A stretch of DNA of 64,000 bases from Bacteroidales bacterium (GTDB lineage: Bacteria > Bacteroidota > Bacteroidia > Bacteroidales > Paludibacteraceae): assembly GCA_012519425.1 (NCBI GenBank), contig JAAYQF010000130.1, positions 1 to 64,000 of the forward strand, read 5' to 3'. Every line of letters starts with the position of its first letter. The first letter of the stretch is position 1. The translations under genes and the position numbers were made by a program. This document shows positions 46,569 to 55,871 of this stretch, piece by piece. The notes beneath the pieces are model-generated. The model saw nothing but the letters and a program-made list of their open reading frames with translations, did no database searches and was not told the DNA's origin.

Positions 46569-48341
46569 ATGAAAAGAGTAATTAATAAAATACTTTTATG
46601 GAGTTTTTCCCTGGTTGTTTTAGTTGGATGTGAAAACATGCTCCAGGTAGACTCAGATCAAATGGTTAGGGTTGATCAGCACGATATGAGTTCTGACAGT
46701 TTGTATTCCCTGTTTGGGATTTTAGCCGAACTTCAGAAGATTGCCGACAGCTATGTTATCATGGGGGAGTTGCGTGGTGACTTGTTGGAGATTGATGAAA
46801 ATGCAGATATGTATTTGAAAGAAATCTATAATTTTGACAATTATTCCGTTGATAATCCATATGTCGGAAAGAGAAGTGATTATTACACCATCATCAATAA
46901 TTGTAATTATATGATTAACAATATTGATACTGCGAAGGTAATAAAAGCTGAAAAACCCTTTTTAAAAGCAGGTGCAGCAGCAACAGCCATAAAAGCATGG
47001 GCTTATATGCAATTGGTGTTGAATTATGGTGATGCCATTTATTTTGATAAACCCGTTTTGAGCATCAAAGAGTCTGAAAATATACCTGCACCCATTCAAA
47101 TGGGAGAATTATTTCCAATATTAATCAATGAATTACTTCCGTATAAGGATGTAGAACCTTACAGAGTTGGAACGTTTGGTGGTTTTCAGAGATCAGAACT
47201 GCTATTTTTCTCAGTGCCGGTTATCTTGGGTGATTTGTATCTGTGGCTTGGAGAAAATGAAAATGCTGCTAATGTCTATAGAGACCTGATTTATAGAAAT
47301 AGTTATACAATTACTGATACTTATGTTAATCGTCGGGAAGTAGTTGGTACAGGTGAAACTATGGAATTTACAGACCATATAACTTCGAATTGGCAAATGA
47401 TATTCATGAGTAAAGCTTCTCCTGAATTTATTACCACTTTAGCAGTTTCTAACGAATATGAATACTTAAGTCGTTTGGATAGCTTATTTGTAAATTATCA
47501 GCTGGGCACTGATGAAGGATACTTAGTTACATCAGCGAGCATAAATACACCTTTGAGACCAACACAGGTGGCTATCAACTATTTCGACAGCACTTTGTAT
47601 TTCCACAATTATACAGACAACAAAGGTACTACTTACTTGACTGAGTACGGAGACCTCCGGGCCAATGGTACTTTTGGTAATGTTATGATGTCATCGTCTT
47701 TCAGTAGTGATTTAGACTTGGATGACTATATTTATGTTTCCAAATATATCACCATAAATCGGGGAGGAAATATTGATTTTGGATACTCTAATATACAAGA
47801 GCAAGCCAGAGAGGCTAATGTTATTGTACCTTATCGTATTCCTACTATATATTTGAGATATGCCGAGGCAGTTAACCGACTAGGGAAACCCAATTTAGCC
47901 ATGGCTGTTCTAAAACATGGCTTGAAAAATCAAACCTTGATAAACAGACAAATTTTGAAGGAATCAGATGTTCCTGATCCATTGCCTAATTACATGGATT
48001 TCAAGGATGTACGCTTTAATGAAAATGTGGGAATTCATACTCGTGGTGCCGGTTATACTGAAAGAGATACCACCTTCTATGTTATAAAAATAGATAAGCC
48101 CGAGCCTACACTAATGGATTCAATTTTATTTGTTGAAGATTTAATCCAAAAAGAAGCTGTATTGGAATTATCCTATGAAGGCAATAGATACCATGACTTG
48201 ATGCGGTTTGCCATGTTTAGGGATGACAACAGCTACCTGGCTGATAAAGTGGCGGCCAAATTCACCGACTCTGCGCTTAGGGAAAGTGTTAGAACGAAAC
48301 TAAACGACAGAAGTAATTGGTACGTAAAATTTGCGGATTAA
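46569..48341 (+). CDS. SusD/RagB-family lipoprotein (pair 2), diverged
   Basis: The 590-residue lipoprotein (VLVGC, Cys21) is recognisable as SusD by ENMLQVDSDQMVRVDQHDM at the start, the helical stretch AAATAIKAWAYMQLVLNYGDA, YLRYAEAVNRLGKPNLAMAVL and the end signature AVLELSYEGNRYHDLMRFA. It is more diverged than the other two SusD proteins here. It is the last gene of the FAS1-SusCD operon, 124 bp after its SusC, and is followed by a strong terminator. Confidence 0.9.
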   Translation: MKRVINKILLWSFSLVVLVGCENMLQVDSDQMVRVDQHDMSSDSLYSLFGILAELQKIADSYVIMGELRGDLLEIDENADMYLKEIYNFDNYSVDNPYVGKRSDYYTIINNCNYMINNIDTAKVIKAEKPFLKAGAAATAIKAWAYMQLVLNYGDAIYFDKPVLSIKESENIPAPIQMGELFPILINELLPYKDVEPYRVGTFGGFQRSELLFFSVPVILGDLYLWLGENENAANVYRDLIYRNSYTITDTYVNRREVVGTGETMEFTDHITSNWQMIFMSKASPEFITTLAVSNEYEYLSRLDSLFVNYQLGTDEGYLVTSASINTPLRPTQVAINYFDSTLYFHNYTDNKGTTYLTEYGDLRANGTFGNVMMSSSFSSDLDLDDYIYVSKYITINRGGNIDFGYSNIQEQAREANVIVPYRIPTIYLRYAEAVNRLGKPNLAMAVLKHGLKNQTLINRQILKESDVPDPLPNYMDFKDVRFNENVGIHTRGAGYTERDTTFYVIKIDKPEPTLMDSILFVEDLIQKEAVLELSYEGNRYHDLMRFAMFRDDNSYLADKVAAKFTDSALRESVRTKLNDRSNWYVKFAD

Positions 48342-48380
48342 AATTGTCACATTGACCATCGACTTGTTTAGCGTATATTA

Positions 48381-48419
48381 AAAACGGTAGATGAAATTTT
48401 TCATCTACCGTTTTTGTGA
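48381..48419. terminator. Strong bidirectional intrinsic terminator
   Basis: An almost uninterrupted 16-bp inverted repeat (AAAACGGTAGATGAAA, 48381-48396; TTTCATCTACCGTTTT, 48399-48414) has a T run on the plus side and an A run at its left edge. It lies between the convergent SusD and transporter genes and should stop transcription from both. Confidence 0.92.
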
Positions 48420-48451
48420 TAATCGTATTTTGTTCGATTTTACCTTTACAC

Positions 48452-50665
48452 TCACTCAATTTTCTTTGCTGAAGATGCATTGACAAACAATACGCTGCCC
48501 AATGCATCATATCCTTCAAACACATCACGACCATGTGATCTTACCTCTTCTGCAGTAAAGCCGATGATAGTCAGGCCCGCTTCCGAAGAGTAATCGGCTA
48601 TGGTTTTCTTATAAGAGATTTCTTCTTTACGAACTACAATTTCAATATTGTGCTGATAAATTGGCATCCTGCCACTCACGATCAACTCATCGAACCAGGC
48701 TTTTACAGCCTCTTTTTCATCTTCTCGGCAGAAATAATAAATTTTGATTGAACTTCTTCTCCAATCGGGATGACCTAAAATAATAAAACTCATCAGTATC
48801 ATTAAATTGGCATTTAACTCATCGTACGTCTTGATCCACACATGTATGCCGTTTTTATAAAAGATGGGTTTTCTGGAAACAGCCAAAATACAAATATCGA
48901 AATCACCGGCATTGACTATACGGTAGTTGTCAATGATGATATCCAGATCATCAGGTTCTTCCTTGTCGTAGTCAAAAATCAACATATTGTTCTCCATGCC
49001 GGCAATACCCGGGATTTGTATGGCTTGCACAATGGCAGATGTGTTGGATGGGGATACAATGGTGTTGACATAAACGCTGTGGTCAATTTCAATATTTTTC
49101 AGAATTTTCACCAATTCTTTCTGAGCGCGCTCGTTGGTTTCTCTTGAGTAATAATCCTGAATGAAATGCAGGTAAGTTCCAAATCCGAATTTATAAGACA
49201 GCCAATTCAATAAACGAAAAGCATTGTCATATTTGAAGGAATTTTTCGATATGCAAATGGCACTGGGCCGCCACTCTTTATCGACGTTAGAGATCTTTTG
49301 TCTCTGAATATAGACTTGCAACCACCTGTTTAGCTGGAAAATGGAATTGGCAAAGATGGACTCCAAACCTTTGCGCTTTTTATGCAGGTTATCAATATAA
49401 ATATAAATGAGCACCAAAACGACTAAAGCAGACAAAGTGTAGATTACGCTGATTTGAAACATGATCAGGACAGATGCTGCAAAGCCGATCAAGGAGAAAA
49501 ACCATTTTGACTTAAAAGAAGGACGATAGGAAGGTGATGATCCAAAATGGTTCAAGAACGAAATCAAACAGATGGAGCCGTAGCTTACCAGAAAAAACAT
49601 GGAGATAATTTGTGCTACCATATCCACATCTCCAATCAATACAAAGAAAATGGCAATTACACAAGTAACAAGGGTTGCGTTGACGGGTTCTCCATCACTT
49701 TCTCTGTTTTTAGTCAGCCACTCATTGATTTTATTGGAGGGGAAAGACTCGTCGGTAGCGAGGGCTTGTAAGGTGCGTGGTGCTACCAAGGCCACCCCCA
49801 GAGCGGCTGAGCTTGTGGCAGCAGCTAATCCCAGCGGAATAACGACAGATCCCCATACCGCAATATCAGCCATGATCAGCTGATTGCTAACTAAGTCCTC
49901 CGGACTGGCGGAATGAGCTAATTTATAAGCAACCAACAGGTAAGTGACCATTCCAATCAGAGTTGCCGCAATAGTTCCCAACGGAATGGATTTGCCCGGA
50001 TTTTTTAAATCGCCGGACAAACCCACACCGGCTGTCATGCCTGTGAATGCGGGAAATACAATGGCGAAGACCAGGAAGAACTGGTCCATATTGCGAAACT
50101 GAGCATTGGCTAAACTAAAACTTGATCCGGCCGAAAATTCTGTTCTTCCAAGAAAGAACAACAACAAGGAAACACCAAGTATCCCTGTAATGATATACAA
50201 AACTTTCATTCCCATGTCGGCTCCTTTCTTAATAATCATATAAGCTAAAAGAAGCATCACAGGAACACTAATAACCTGGCGCGGAAGTATGAGGTCATAC
50301 TTGTCTTTCAAGAAATCAAACAAGAAAGAAAAAGATTCTGTGAAGGCAATGACATAAAAAGCTACGCTTATCGCCTGAGAAAGATATAGGACGATACCGA
50401 TGGTAGCTCCGATATTCAGTCCAAAAGAGCGGGAAATAATGTAATACTCACCTCCACCTTCAACCCGTTTGTTGGTGGCTATTTCAGAAATTGCCAATGC
50501 AGTGGGAATCGTGACAGTATGACCCAACAGAATGATTAAAATCACTCCCCAAAAACCAACTGTACCAACGGCATATCCGAATCGTAAGAATAAAACTGCA
50601 CCCAATATGGTGGAGATGGCTGTAAAGAAGACAGGAGCTGTACCAAATTTTTTACGTTGTTCCAT
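48452..50665 (-). CDS. SLC12-like cation-chloride cotransporter / APC-family permease
   Basis: The 737-residue membrane protein has about 12 hydrophobic segments (residues 12-430), opening GTAPVFFTAISTILGAVLFLRFGYAVG, the TM1 signature of the SLC12-like APC branch. A glycine-rich EGGGEYYIISRSFG loop follows TM2. The C-terminal 300 residues are soluble and cytoplasmic, as in eukaryotic Na-K-Cl and K-Cl cotransporters (YVNTIVSPSNTSAIVQ; PDWRRSSIKIYYF). Ion-coupled chloride or amino-acid transport is likely; the exact substrate cannot be read. It has its own promoter and convergent terminator and looks unrelated to the neighbouring loci. Confidence 0.85.
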   Translation of the reverse strand: MEQRKKFGTAPVFFTAISTILGAVLFLRFGYAVGTVGFWGVILIILLGHTVTIPTALAISEIATNKRVEGGGEYYIISRSFGLNIGATIGIVLYLSQAISVAFYVIAFTESFSFLFDFLKDKYDLILPRQVISVPVMLLLAYMIIKKGADMGMKVLYIITGILGVSLLLFFLGRTEFSAGSSFSLANAQFRNMDQFFLVFAIVFPAFTGMTAGVGLSGDLKNPGKSIPLGTIAATLIGMVTYLLVAYKLAHSASPEDLVSNQLIMADIAVWGSVVIPLGLAAATSSAALGVALVAPRTLQALATDESFPSNKINEWLTKNRESDGEPVNATLVTCVIAIFFVLIGDVDMVAQIISMFFLVSYGSICLISFLNHFGSSPSYRPSFKSKWFFSLIGFAASVLIMFQISVIYTLSALVVLVLIYIYIDNLHKKRKGLESIFANSIFQLNRWLQVYIQRQKISNVDKEWRPSAICISKNSFKYDNAFRLLNWLSYKFGFGTYLHFIQDYYSRETNERAQKELVKILKNIEIDHSVYVNTIVSPSNTSAIVQAIQIPGIAGMENNMLIFDYDKEEPDDLDIIIDNYRIVNAGDFDICILAVSRKPIFYKNGIHVWIKTYDELNANLMILMSFIILGHPDWRRSSIKIYYFCREDEKEAVKAWFDELIVSGRMPIYQHNIEIVVRKEEISYKKTIADYSSEAGLTIIGFTAEEVRSHGRDVFEGYDALGSVLFVNASSAKKIE

Positions 50666-50724
50666 CGATTTGCTTTTAAACAGGTTCTCTTGTAGGTATT
50701 ATATGGTAGCTTATGCGAAACGTG

Positions 50725-50732
50725 CAAATATA
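50725..50732 (-). promoter_or_regulatory. -7 element for the cotransporter gene
   Basis: TATATTTG on the minus strand matches TAnnTTTG, 60 bp upstream of the ATG at 50665. No clear -33 element is present at 19-21 bp. Confidence 0.5.
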
Positions 50733-50801
50733 AAAAATATACTTAAATTATTTAGGGATATTATTGTTAAATTTAAATTTTAAAGCAGGTTTGAGAATTA
50801 T

Positions 50802-50904
50802 GTTGCCCCTTCAGGGCGCCTGGTATGTTGGATTGACATTAACCCAGAGCAACGCCTTGGGGAATATGTACGGAATAGTAAAATACACGCCCTGCAAGGG
50901 CAAC
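50802..50904. repeat. REP-like intergenic inverted repeat
   Basis: A 103-bp element is bounded by GTTGCCCCTTCAGGGCG (50802-50818) and the inverse copy CGCCCTGCAAGGGCAAC (50888-50904), which pair at 15 of 17 positions; each arm is itself a small palindrome. The inner part has TAACCCAGAGCAACGCC. It is GC-rich against its AT-rich surroundings. From general familiarity, similar CGCCCTG(A/C)AAGGGCAAC elements are common between genes in Bacteroidales. Confidence 0.65.
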
Positions 50905-50960
50905 ACATACATACTGTATTATTAGGTGGGAATCTTTACAGATGATTAATCAAGTTTCTT

Positions 50961-51650
50961 TCAGAAGGCGCTTTTCCGTGATTTTAAAAGCGCAAAAACA
51001 ATCCCCATGAGTAGCAGTGGCAACAGTCCTTCTCCTACCGGAATGCCGATGGGGTCTTCAGTTGGATCTATACCCGGATGTGTGATGTCACCGGGGACAT
51101 AATCATCAATAATAGGATCTGAAGGCGGTGATGTCAATATAGTACCTTGACTGCCGGAGGTGGGAACGGAACTCCTACCGGAGAGGGAACTGGAACTTGA
51201 CAAAAGTGGACCTTGTGCTATGAAGGCACTGGAACTTGTTCCTGATTCCGAATTTTTTCTTGAACTTGATCCTCCAAATCCGTATGGTATAGGCGCGGTT
51301 GCTCCTCCACCGATTGAAGTGGCAATAGGGCTCTTCCTTGAAGCATTGTGGGTTGAGGGTAGCTGTGAGGTAGAAGCAGATGGTGTAGTCGCTTTGTAAT
51401 TTGGAAGTTGATTGTTTTGATTTGTGTAACTGGAAAACGGGTTGTCCACCAAACTTTGAGACGTGACAGATTTTTTCGAAGAAGCAATTTTGGATGATTT
51501 AAAATCCTGGTTGTAGGGATTTTTTATCGGACTTACATACACCAAGTAATCTTGAGAGAGCATGTCATCAGAATAAGTTGTTTTGACCAGGTAAATACCC
51601 ACTCCGATCAAAGCTACAAAAAACAATATGTAAAGAAACTCTCTCCTCAT
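50961..51650 (-). CDS. Small Ser/Gly-rich double-TM protein with C-terminal PVGEG motif
   Basis: The 229-residue protein starts with a membrane segment (LYILFFVALIGVGIYLVKT, N-terminus inside), continues as a low-complexity Ser/Thr/Gly/Pro-rich stretch (about 50-195) and ends in PVGEG, a second hydrophobic segment (LLPLLLMGIVFALLKS) and basic residues. The same plan is seen in the 245-residue protein at 59825-60562. The tail resembles a membrane-retention or sorting signal (motif, TM helix, basic end) like PEP-CTERM, but with PVG(D/E)G. It starts 7 bp after the T9SS protein gene at 51658-53685, which it may help export or anchor. I recognise no named family. Confidence 0.72.
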   Translation of the reverse strand: MRREFLYILFFVALIGVGIYLVKTTYSDDMLSQDYLVYVSPIKNPYNQDFKSSKIASSKKSVTSQSLVDNPFSSYTNQNNQLPNYKATTPSASTSQLPSTHNASRKSPIATSIGGGATAPIPYGFGGSSSRKNSESGTSSSAFIAQGPLLSSSSSLSGRSSVPTSGSQGTILTSPPSDPIIDDYVPGDITHPGIDPTEDPIGIPVGEGLLPLLLMGIVFALLKSRKSAF

Positions 51651-51657
51651 GTAATCA

Positions 51658-53685
51658 TTATCTTCTTATTAAAAACTTGCCGGTTTCAACCGCATCACCT
51701 GCAATTGCCCTCACTAATACAATCCCCGTATAATTATTGTCAAGGTCAAAAGAAGTACGTTTTTTTGCCGGTAAAGCTTGCTGTTTCAGCAATCTTCCGG
51801 ACATATCATAAGCGATACAGTATCCGTCCTCTTCCGTTAAATTTTGAACAACCACATAACATTGATTGATGTTGTATATATTAATCAATTTGGGGTCAGA
51901 ATCAAGCTCATCGTTGTTGATATTGATAATTTTAAATCTTTCATTTGACTTGTTATATACTTTCCCAAATGAATAACAGGTTGTATCCGACCGGATTTCT
52001 GTCAGTTTGTTTTCATAGAGGTCGACTAAGTACAGAGAAGGATACAATTCATCAACATCCTTGTTGATTATTTTGATGGTATATGCTTCGTCAATTCCTT
52101 CTTTGAAGTGTAAATCAACATCACTGAAATCATTGATTGTGTTGACTTGTAAATCACCTGCCGGCTCATTGAAATAAATTGCGGCAGATGTACTGTTGTC
52201 CTTGATGATTTTGTAGCCATCCCACCCATTATCAAAGAATTTGGAAGAAGACGGCTCATGGAATAACCAAGCCCGATCCATGGTGTTGTTTCCATGCAAT
52301 TCAACAAGCAAGTGTGGAAGTACACGATCCTGACTTTTGATTCTTTGTGCGCCGGCATTTTTAGTGTAAGAAGAGTAGGGGATAGTGACACTGCCACTAT
52401 TGGCAGTAGCTCTAACCACAAAACCTTGCATAGATGGTATTCCACCTGGCAGAATTGTTCCCGCTGCATTTTTCGGAACTGCCAAATATTGACCTCTTTC
52501 AGTTCCCAAACGTCCGTGGGTTTTATCTACATTCCAATCAGCATATGACCCGGAGTGGTAAATATAAACCGTTGCCTCTGTGTTGGTATCGAAGGTCATA
52601 TCGCTTACTTTGATGGCGGCTGTGTAGGGATTTGCCAATACATGCTGACCGGAATAATAGTCTACTACAGACTTGCTGAGGGATATTGTAGCATCTCTGT
52701 TTTCAAGAATGCCCTGAAAAATATATGTTTTTTCTTCCGGCTGAACTACTTCATACCCCCGGAACGAAACGAGCATGTCAGTGTTTGCCAATGCTTCCCA
52801 TTTACTGTATTCATTGGAAGTTTCATCAAATTTTCTTACATAAGCCCCGGTAAAAGTTGGTGCAGCAACCAGGGTGCGCAGAGGAATTCCGAAGTACTGC
52901 CAGTTGAGTTTGTCGGTGTCACCATCAGGGAGACTGCTATCAATATAAGCCATCGAATACATTTCCACTGTTGCTGAAACAGGATTGGATTCAGGATTCT
53001 GGAAGATCAAAGTGCCGTTGGGATTTCCCAAGGATGCTTTGATGTGCAACCTGTCCACATGGGTATTGTTGATGATTGTCTTAACCTCCAATTGGTTATT
53101 AGGGGTAATGATCACTTTTCCTTGTTCACCAATCTCAATGATAGACTTACATACTGCGTTGGCATTATTCACAGTGGATTCATCTATCACAGTGACCACA
53201 TCATGTTGGTGGGGGATGCGATCAATATTCCACTTTCCGGCCATGTTCCAATTGCCGTCTCCTCTGTTGAATATGATGGAATACTCCACCGGACCGATAT
53301 CAATTGTATCGTTGTATGGACGAGGGTTGCCGTTGATGTCACGAGTAGGGATACCCATAACCTGATTGCCGGCATTCACCAAGTCGGTGGTTGGCGATAA
53401 ATAATAAGAGTACACTTCTGCCGGGGCAGCTAACTGGTCTTGAAATACCGTGTCTTCCGGAATTATTTGATTACCTGTTCCGGGCACTAACGTCTCTCCA
53501 TATATTGCGGAATAGGTAGCTGTTACGCTACTGCCCAATTGGTCAAAATCATGATCATTGTCCACGATTGAATTGATCACTTGCAATGACCCTGAAATAC
53601 CGGTAGGCAGTGCAGACTGAGCCATGCTCATCCCTGTTACGAACAAACAACACAATAAAAACCATATGTTTTTGATCAATTTCAT
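51658..53685 (-). CDS. T9SS surface protein, choice-of-anchor/beta-helix end plus shared C-terminal module
   Basis: The 675-residue protein has a signal peptide (IWFLLCCLFVTGMSMAQ). Its start resembles the end of a parallel beta-helix protein (SLQVINSIVDNDHD, then a choice-of-anchor-Q-like VNAGNQVMGIPTRDINGNPRP). A module at about 130-590 (LNWQYFGIPLRTL, NPYTAAIKVSDM, IPSMQGFVVRA, FDNGWDGYKII) is shared with the surface proteins at 56351 and 60583. The end (about 600-675, CIAYDMSGRLLKQQALPAKK) is a T9SS sorting domain. It lies 3 bp after the preceding gene and 7 bp before the small PVGEG protein. The beta-helix part looks like a fragment continuing from the two upstream genes. Confidence 0.8.
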   Translation of the reverse strand: MKLIKNIWFLLCCLFVTGMSMAQSALPTGISGSLQVINSIVDNDHDFDQLGSSVTATYSAIYGETLVPGTGNQIIPEDTVFQDQLAAPAEVYSYYLSPTTDLVNAGNQVMGIPTRDINGNPRPYNDTIDIGPVEYSIIFNRGDGNWNMAGKWNIDRIPHQHDVVTVIDESTVNNANAVCKSIIEIGEQGKVIITPNNQLEVKTIINNTHVDRLHIKASLGNPNGTLIFQNPESNPVSATVEMYSMAYIDSSLPDGDTDKLNWQYFGIPLRTLVAAPTFTGAYVRKFDETSNEYSKWEALANTDMLVSFRGYEVVQPEEKTYIFQGILENRDATISLSKSVVDYYSGQHVLANPYTAAIKVSDMTFDTNTEATVYIYHSGSYADWNVDKTHGRLGTERGQYLAVPKNAAGTILPGGIPSMQGFVVRATANSGSVTIPYSSYTKNAGAQRIKSQDRVLPHLLVELHGNNTMDRAWLFHEPSSSKFFDNGWDGYKIIKDNSTSAAIYFNEPAGDLQVNTINDFSDVDLHFKEGIDEAYTIKIINKDVDELYPSLYLVDLYENKLTEIRSDTTCYSFGKVYNKSNERFKIININNDELDSDPKLINIYNINQCYVVVQNLTEEDGYCIAYDMSGRLLKQQALPAKKRTSFDLDNNYTGIVLVRAIAGDAVETGKFLIRR

Positions 53686-53688
53686 GCT

Positions 53689-54597
53689 CTATCTTTGCGA
53701 TATCATTGCAACAGGCCGAACTTTATAAACACCCGATATTTTATTAGCCTGTGCAGGCTGGCCGGCAGTGAGTGGAAAATTATAGTTCCATGCAGCCGTT
53801 CGGGTGCGTTCGTTGGATGACCAATACCGTCCTTGGATCAATGGTTTATTCAATAATCCTAAAAGTTCATTGATAAGGTCTAATTCAATTTCAAGTCTGC
53901 GCAATTGACCGATTGAAGGTAAAAACCATTTGGCATCTTCTCCCGCCGCACGTCTGTATTCGTAACAATACTTGGCTGCACAATTATCCACAGTCAAGGC
54001 GTATGACTTGGTAGGTTGTTCGACGAATCCGGAGTGATTGACAATAAGTGCCGTATTGCCTTCTCCGTCGTAATCCATCAAAGCAGCCTCTGCCGTCTGA
54101 TAATTATACAAGTCGGGTATATCCGGGGGATTCCATCCGCCGGTGCCGTCAGCGTTCAAGCCCCTCGGGCACCAAATTAAAGACACTTCATCCAGTGCCA
54201 AAATCCACGAGCGACCGTTGATATAATCGTTATGTGTATTGCTCCAAAAGCATATGCCAATCACATTCGAAGCATCGTAGTTATCCGGAAAAATTAAATT
54301 TCCGTTGGCATCATATACTGGCGTGTACACCACACCGTCGTCAAAAAACATATCACCCGGATAAACGACAGAAGATTTCAGGTAATAGTTATCAGTAACC
54401 TTGCAATTGACCACTTCACCTGCAGCTCCGGCAACGCCAAACCCGTTAACTGCATAATTTTCAGTGACAATGCTGTTGATGAGTTTTCCGTTATTTCGGA
54501 TATACACACCTCCCCCTTCAGCAGTTTGTGTTGAGACAATATCACTGTATGTCAAACCTATGACAAGGACAAGGATATGTAAAATGGTTCTTCTCAT
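53689..54597 (-). CDS. Secreted protein with beta-helix fragment and DUF1566/Lcl-like domain
   Basis: The 302-residue protein has a signal peptide (MRRTILHILVLVIGLTYS). Residues about 28-75 (GGGVYIRNNGKLINSIVTEN, then AAGEVVNCKVTDNYYL) look like rungs of a parallel beta-helix taken out of context. The rest is a Lcl/DUF1566-like domain with KWFLPSIGQLRRLEIEL, GRYWSSNERTRTAAWNYNF and the final VRPVAMISQR. It has no T9SS tail. It is 5 bp after the 422-residue gene and 3 bp before the 675-residue gene; together the three read like serial pieces of one larger beta-helix protein, but each has its own signal peptide, so this is not a simple frameshift. Confidence 0.75.
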   Translation of the reverse strand: MRRTILHILVLVIGLTYSDIVSTQTAEGGGVYIRNNGKLINSIVTENYAVNGFGVAGAAGEVVNCKVTDNYYLKSSVVYPGDMFFDDGVVYTPVYDANGNLIFPDNYDASNVIGICFWSNTHNDYINGRSWILALDEVSLIWCPRGLNADGTGGWNPPDIPDLYNYQTAEAALMDYDGEGNTALIVNHSGFVEQPTKSYALTVDNCAAKYCYEYRRAAGEDAKWFLPSIGQLRRLEIELDLINELLGLLNKPLIQGRYWSSNERTRTAAWNYNFPLTAGQPAQANKISGVYKVRPVAMISQR

Positions 54598-54602
54598 ATT
54601 TT

Positions 54603-55871
54603 TTATCGAAGCGATTGATATTTAATCGTTACGGGAACAATAAAACCTCTTTCTGTTTTGCTTCTTTTTGCTAAACCCCATCCACCCCACGGATAGGAAT
54701 TGGTGTCAAGCCCCCACATACGGTCAGTATCAGGAGTGTCGCATTCAGTGGATGATACATACATTCCTTTGGGAAACATACTTGCTGATGGTTCAATCCA
54801 CTTGAGTATATCTCGTGCGCAGGCATCCATCTGCGGAAAAACCTCCCACATTTTGTACAACTCTCCCCCGGCAGGAAGATGCCATTCTCCTAAGGTACCG
54901 GCAGGTGTGTTATATGCCTCTATATACTTCAGGGCATAATTAGGCTCGTACCAAGGTGGTATTCCCGAAGGAGGGGTGTTGTCTTGGATCCATTGAGATA
55001 TGCTCACAGTCAATGAATCTGAATTCGAACGCCCGTTAAAATCTTCCATAGCCTCGTCCAAAGTTGCCATATTGGGTAAATTTGCCGCATCAATAGGCGG
55101 ATTAAACCACATCCTCTTATCATTATTAGTAGTAAGAATTTTCCCCATCACATGGATTCTGCCTGTTGTGGGAGCCGGATCTACATAAAAAATGATGCCT
55201 TGAGGGGTTTTTTGCGAAAGTATCAAACTATCCGAACTAGACAAACTAGCCACCACTTTCCCCTGCGAATTTATCGAATAAGTCGGTTGAATGATGGTTC
55301 CGTCCGTACAATAAATGTCCCCTATACTGCCCACAAAAGTTCCCGGAATAATTCCGGGTTCGGGTTCTAATTCAGAAGCTACATTGTTATGGATGATGCA
55401 ATTCATCACGGTCCCTCCGTCAATCAGCAATCCGCCTCCCGCTCCCTTTATGGAACCGGAAATTGTATCAAAAGCATATCCTTTTGTAATCACAAACCCA
55501 TCCAATGTACCGTAAACCGTTGCTACACGATGTTCGTATTGACCGTCTAAAACACTTTGCTGGCTGGGTGTTGCACGACCCGGATAAATTCTGTCGTTTA
55601 ATGAAGTGGCATTGCCGGGAAAACCGCCAATCAGCGTTATTCCTGAAGGAACAATAAGTTCCTCCTCGGTATAGTTCCCGATGGCTACCCAAATTGTGCC
55701 GGGTGCGGAAAGTCCGGAGATGGCGTCAGCTATGGAGTCAAAATTCGCTACACCACTTATGGGGGTGCTAAAGTTGACCGTTCTTGCAGGTTGTTGTGAC
55801 TTGGTAGAACAGAAGACGAAAAGAAGCAGAAAGATTGTCAAATAAATTCTTTTCATGTGATGAATCATCAT
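54603..55871 (-). CDS. Secreted beta-helix protein with Lcl-like C-terminal domain
   Basis: The 422-residue product may start at 55871 or at the ATG at 55856 (MKRIYLTIFLLLFVF), which is directly ahead of the signal core. Residues about 30-165 form the cap and first turns of a pectate-lyase-like helix (GTIWVAIGNYTEEELIVPSG; ITLIGGFPG; GAGGGLLIDGGTVMNCIIHN). A Lcl/DUF1566-like domain follows (GEWHLPAGGELYKMWEVF; GMYVSSTECDTPDTDRMWG). It is the first gene of a four-gene minus-strand operon ending with the PVGEG protein. It has no T9SS tail, so its route beyond the periplasm is unclear. Confidence 0.75.
   Translation of the reverse strand: MMIHHMKRIYLTIFLLLFVFCSTKSQQPARTVNFSTPISGVANFDSIADAISGLSAPGTIWVAIGNYTEEELIVPSGITLIGGFPGNATSLNDRIYPGRATPSQQSVLDGQYEHRVATVYGTLDGFVITKGYAFDTISGSIKGAGGGLLIDGGTVMNCIIHNNVASELEPEPGIIPGTFVGSIGDIYCTDGTIIQPTYSINSQGKVVASLSSSDSLILSQKTPQGIIFYVDPAPTTGRIHVMGKILTTNNDKRMWFNPPIDAANLPNMATLDEAMEDFNGRSNSDSLTVSISQWIQDNTPPSGIPPWYEPNYALKYIEAYNTPAGTLGEWHLPAGGELYKMWEVFPQMDACARDILKWIEPSASMFPKGMYVSSTECDTPDTDRMWGLDTNSYPWGGWGLAKRSKTERGFIVPVTIKYQSLR

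Noticed and set aside
53689-55871. Single frameshifted gene covering both Lcl-like proteins
   Set aside because: Each has its own signal peptide, stop codon and complete Lcl-like domain, so two genes are more likely than a sequencing or mutation frameshift.
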